A stretch of DNA of 64,000 bases. It comes from Cytophagales bacterium UBA2561 (GTDB taxonomy: Bacteria; Bacteroidota; Bacteroidia; Cytophagales; Thermoflexibacteraceae). Below, in pieces: positions 63,574-64,000 of the stretch; positions within the stretch are counted from its first letter, which is position 1, and the number at the start of each line of letters is the position of its first letter. A program made the position numbers and the translations under genes. The DNA lies in the NCBI GenBank assembly GCA_002340355.1, contig DDLX01000033.1, positions 105,770 through 169,769 on the forward strand, in the 5' to 3' direction. Under the pieces are notes generated by a model that made no database searches, was not told the DNA's origin, and saw only the letters and a list, made by a program, of their open reading frames with translations.

Positions 63574-64000
63574 ATGAGTAAACTTAAAGATATATACCTC
63601 CAAGCTCGTGAACATTTCGGTTTATCTCAAAAAAAGATGGCAAAACTAGTAGGTGTTTCTTCAAGTGTACTTACAGGATTGGAGTCAGGTTCTGTAAAAA
63701 ATCCAAATTATAAATACACTAAATATTTAGTTGAACAAGGCATTAACCCTTTTTATTTATTAGGACTTTCAGATGAAATTGAAGGAGACTTAATAGAGAT
63801 GGTGGGTAAGAAAAAATATGAAACATTAAAATCAGAATATGAAAATTTAAGACTCGAAAATGAAAATTTAGAAAAACAAGTTTCAGAAATGGTAAGTCGT
63901 TCGGAATTTGAAGAAGTTGTACAAGAAAATCAAATCTTACAAAAAGTCCTGAAAATGTTGCAAATCGAAGCAGACGAAGATGGGAATTTGAAAAAGAAAA
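63574..64000 (+). CDS. XRE-family HTH regulator with coiled coil (partial)
   Basis: The gene runs off the window end with no stop. The first 60 residues are an HTH: 'KDIYLQAREHFGLSQKKMAKLVGVSSSVLTGLESG'. From about residue 85 a coiled coil follows ('YETLKSEYENLRLENENLEKQ'). This combination is common for phage-type or SinR-like regulators in Bacteroidota. The ATG at 63574 was chosen because the HTH begins directly. Confidence 0.8.
   Translation, partial: MSKLKDIYLQAREHFGLSQKKMAKLVGVSSSVLTGLESGSVKNPNYKYTKYLVEQGINPFYLLGLSDEIEGDLIEMVGKKKYETLKSEYENLRLENENLEKQVSEMVSRSEFEEVVQENQILQKVLKMLQIEADEDGNLKKK

Overview
The window is chromosomal DNA of a low-GC Bacteroidota bacterium, most likely of the order Cytophagales. 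The supporting signs are a type IX secretion (T9SS) C-terminal sorting domain, a GldJ-like gliding lipoprotein, a TonB receptor of the CarboxypepD-regulatory type, a class III fructose-bisphosphatase, and promoters of the Bacteroidota form TTG-N17..21-TAnnTTTG. No rRNA, tRNA, insertion sequence or prophage was found. Most of the window is housekeeping genes, with three defence-type modules and several decayed genes between them.

Layout. 0-13 kb: a T9SS cargo protein, miaA, a DUF389 membrane protein, class III fbp, a cyclophilin lipoprotein, an AraC regulator and a universal stress protein, with three pseudogenes (EEP phosphatase, Uma2 nuclease, acyltransferase 3). 13-15 kb: an overlapping two-gene module, an SMC-like ATPase plus a small PD-(D/E)XK-like protein, which looks like an undescribed defence pair. 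15-28.5 kb: a tail-specific protease, an OmpA/propeller protein, pgi, rpsU, lipoproteins, two paralogous outer-membrane barrels and an RluB-type pseudouridine synthase. 28.7-35 kb: a complete type II-C CRISPR-Cas system (tracrRNA, cas9, cas1, cas2) with one array on each side, both using the same repeat and a duplicated leader. 35-41.8 kb: Ldh-type oxidoreductase, TyrA, ApbE, Asd and a SerB-SerA fusion. 41.8-44.4 kb: a Septu-like ATPase/HNH pair. 44.8-52.6 kb: GldJ-like, MCE/MlaD, DASH cryptochrome, metallo-beta-lactamase fold protein and ApaG. 52.6-57.8 kb: a Fur-family regulator, TonB receptor, two His-rich DUF4625-type lipoproteins and a TlpA thioredoxin, probably a zinc or iron uptake locus. 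58-64 kb: fabF, rnc, two overlapping ATP-grasp ligase genes behind a strong promoter, and an XRE regulator cut by the window end.

The CRISPR locus is the most striking part. The two leaders (about 133 bp) are nearly identical except that the 19-bp loop of a terminator-like stem is exactly inverted in one copy relative to the other. The tracrRNA anti-repeat and terminator, and the position of the degenerate repeat, show that crRNAs are read on the minus strand toward the leader. In that orientation each repeat contains a Bacteroidota-type promoter (TTG-N20-TTATTTTG), so each spacer could be transcribed separately, as known for Neisseria type II-C. A 182-bp element with 17-bp terminal inverted repeats and three internal hairpins separates cas1 from cas2. 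All assignments rest on reading the sequence; no database search was run.
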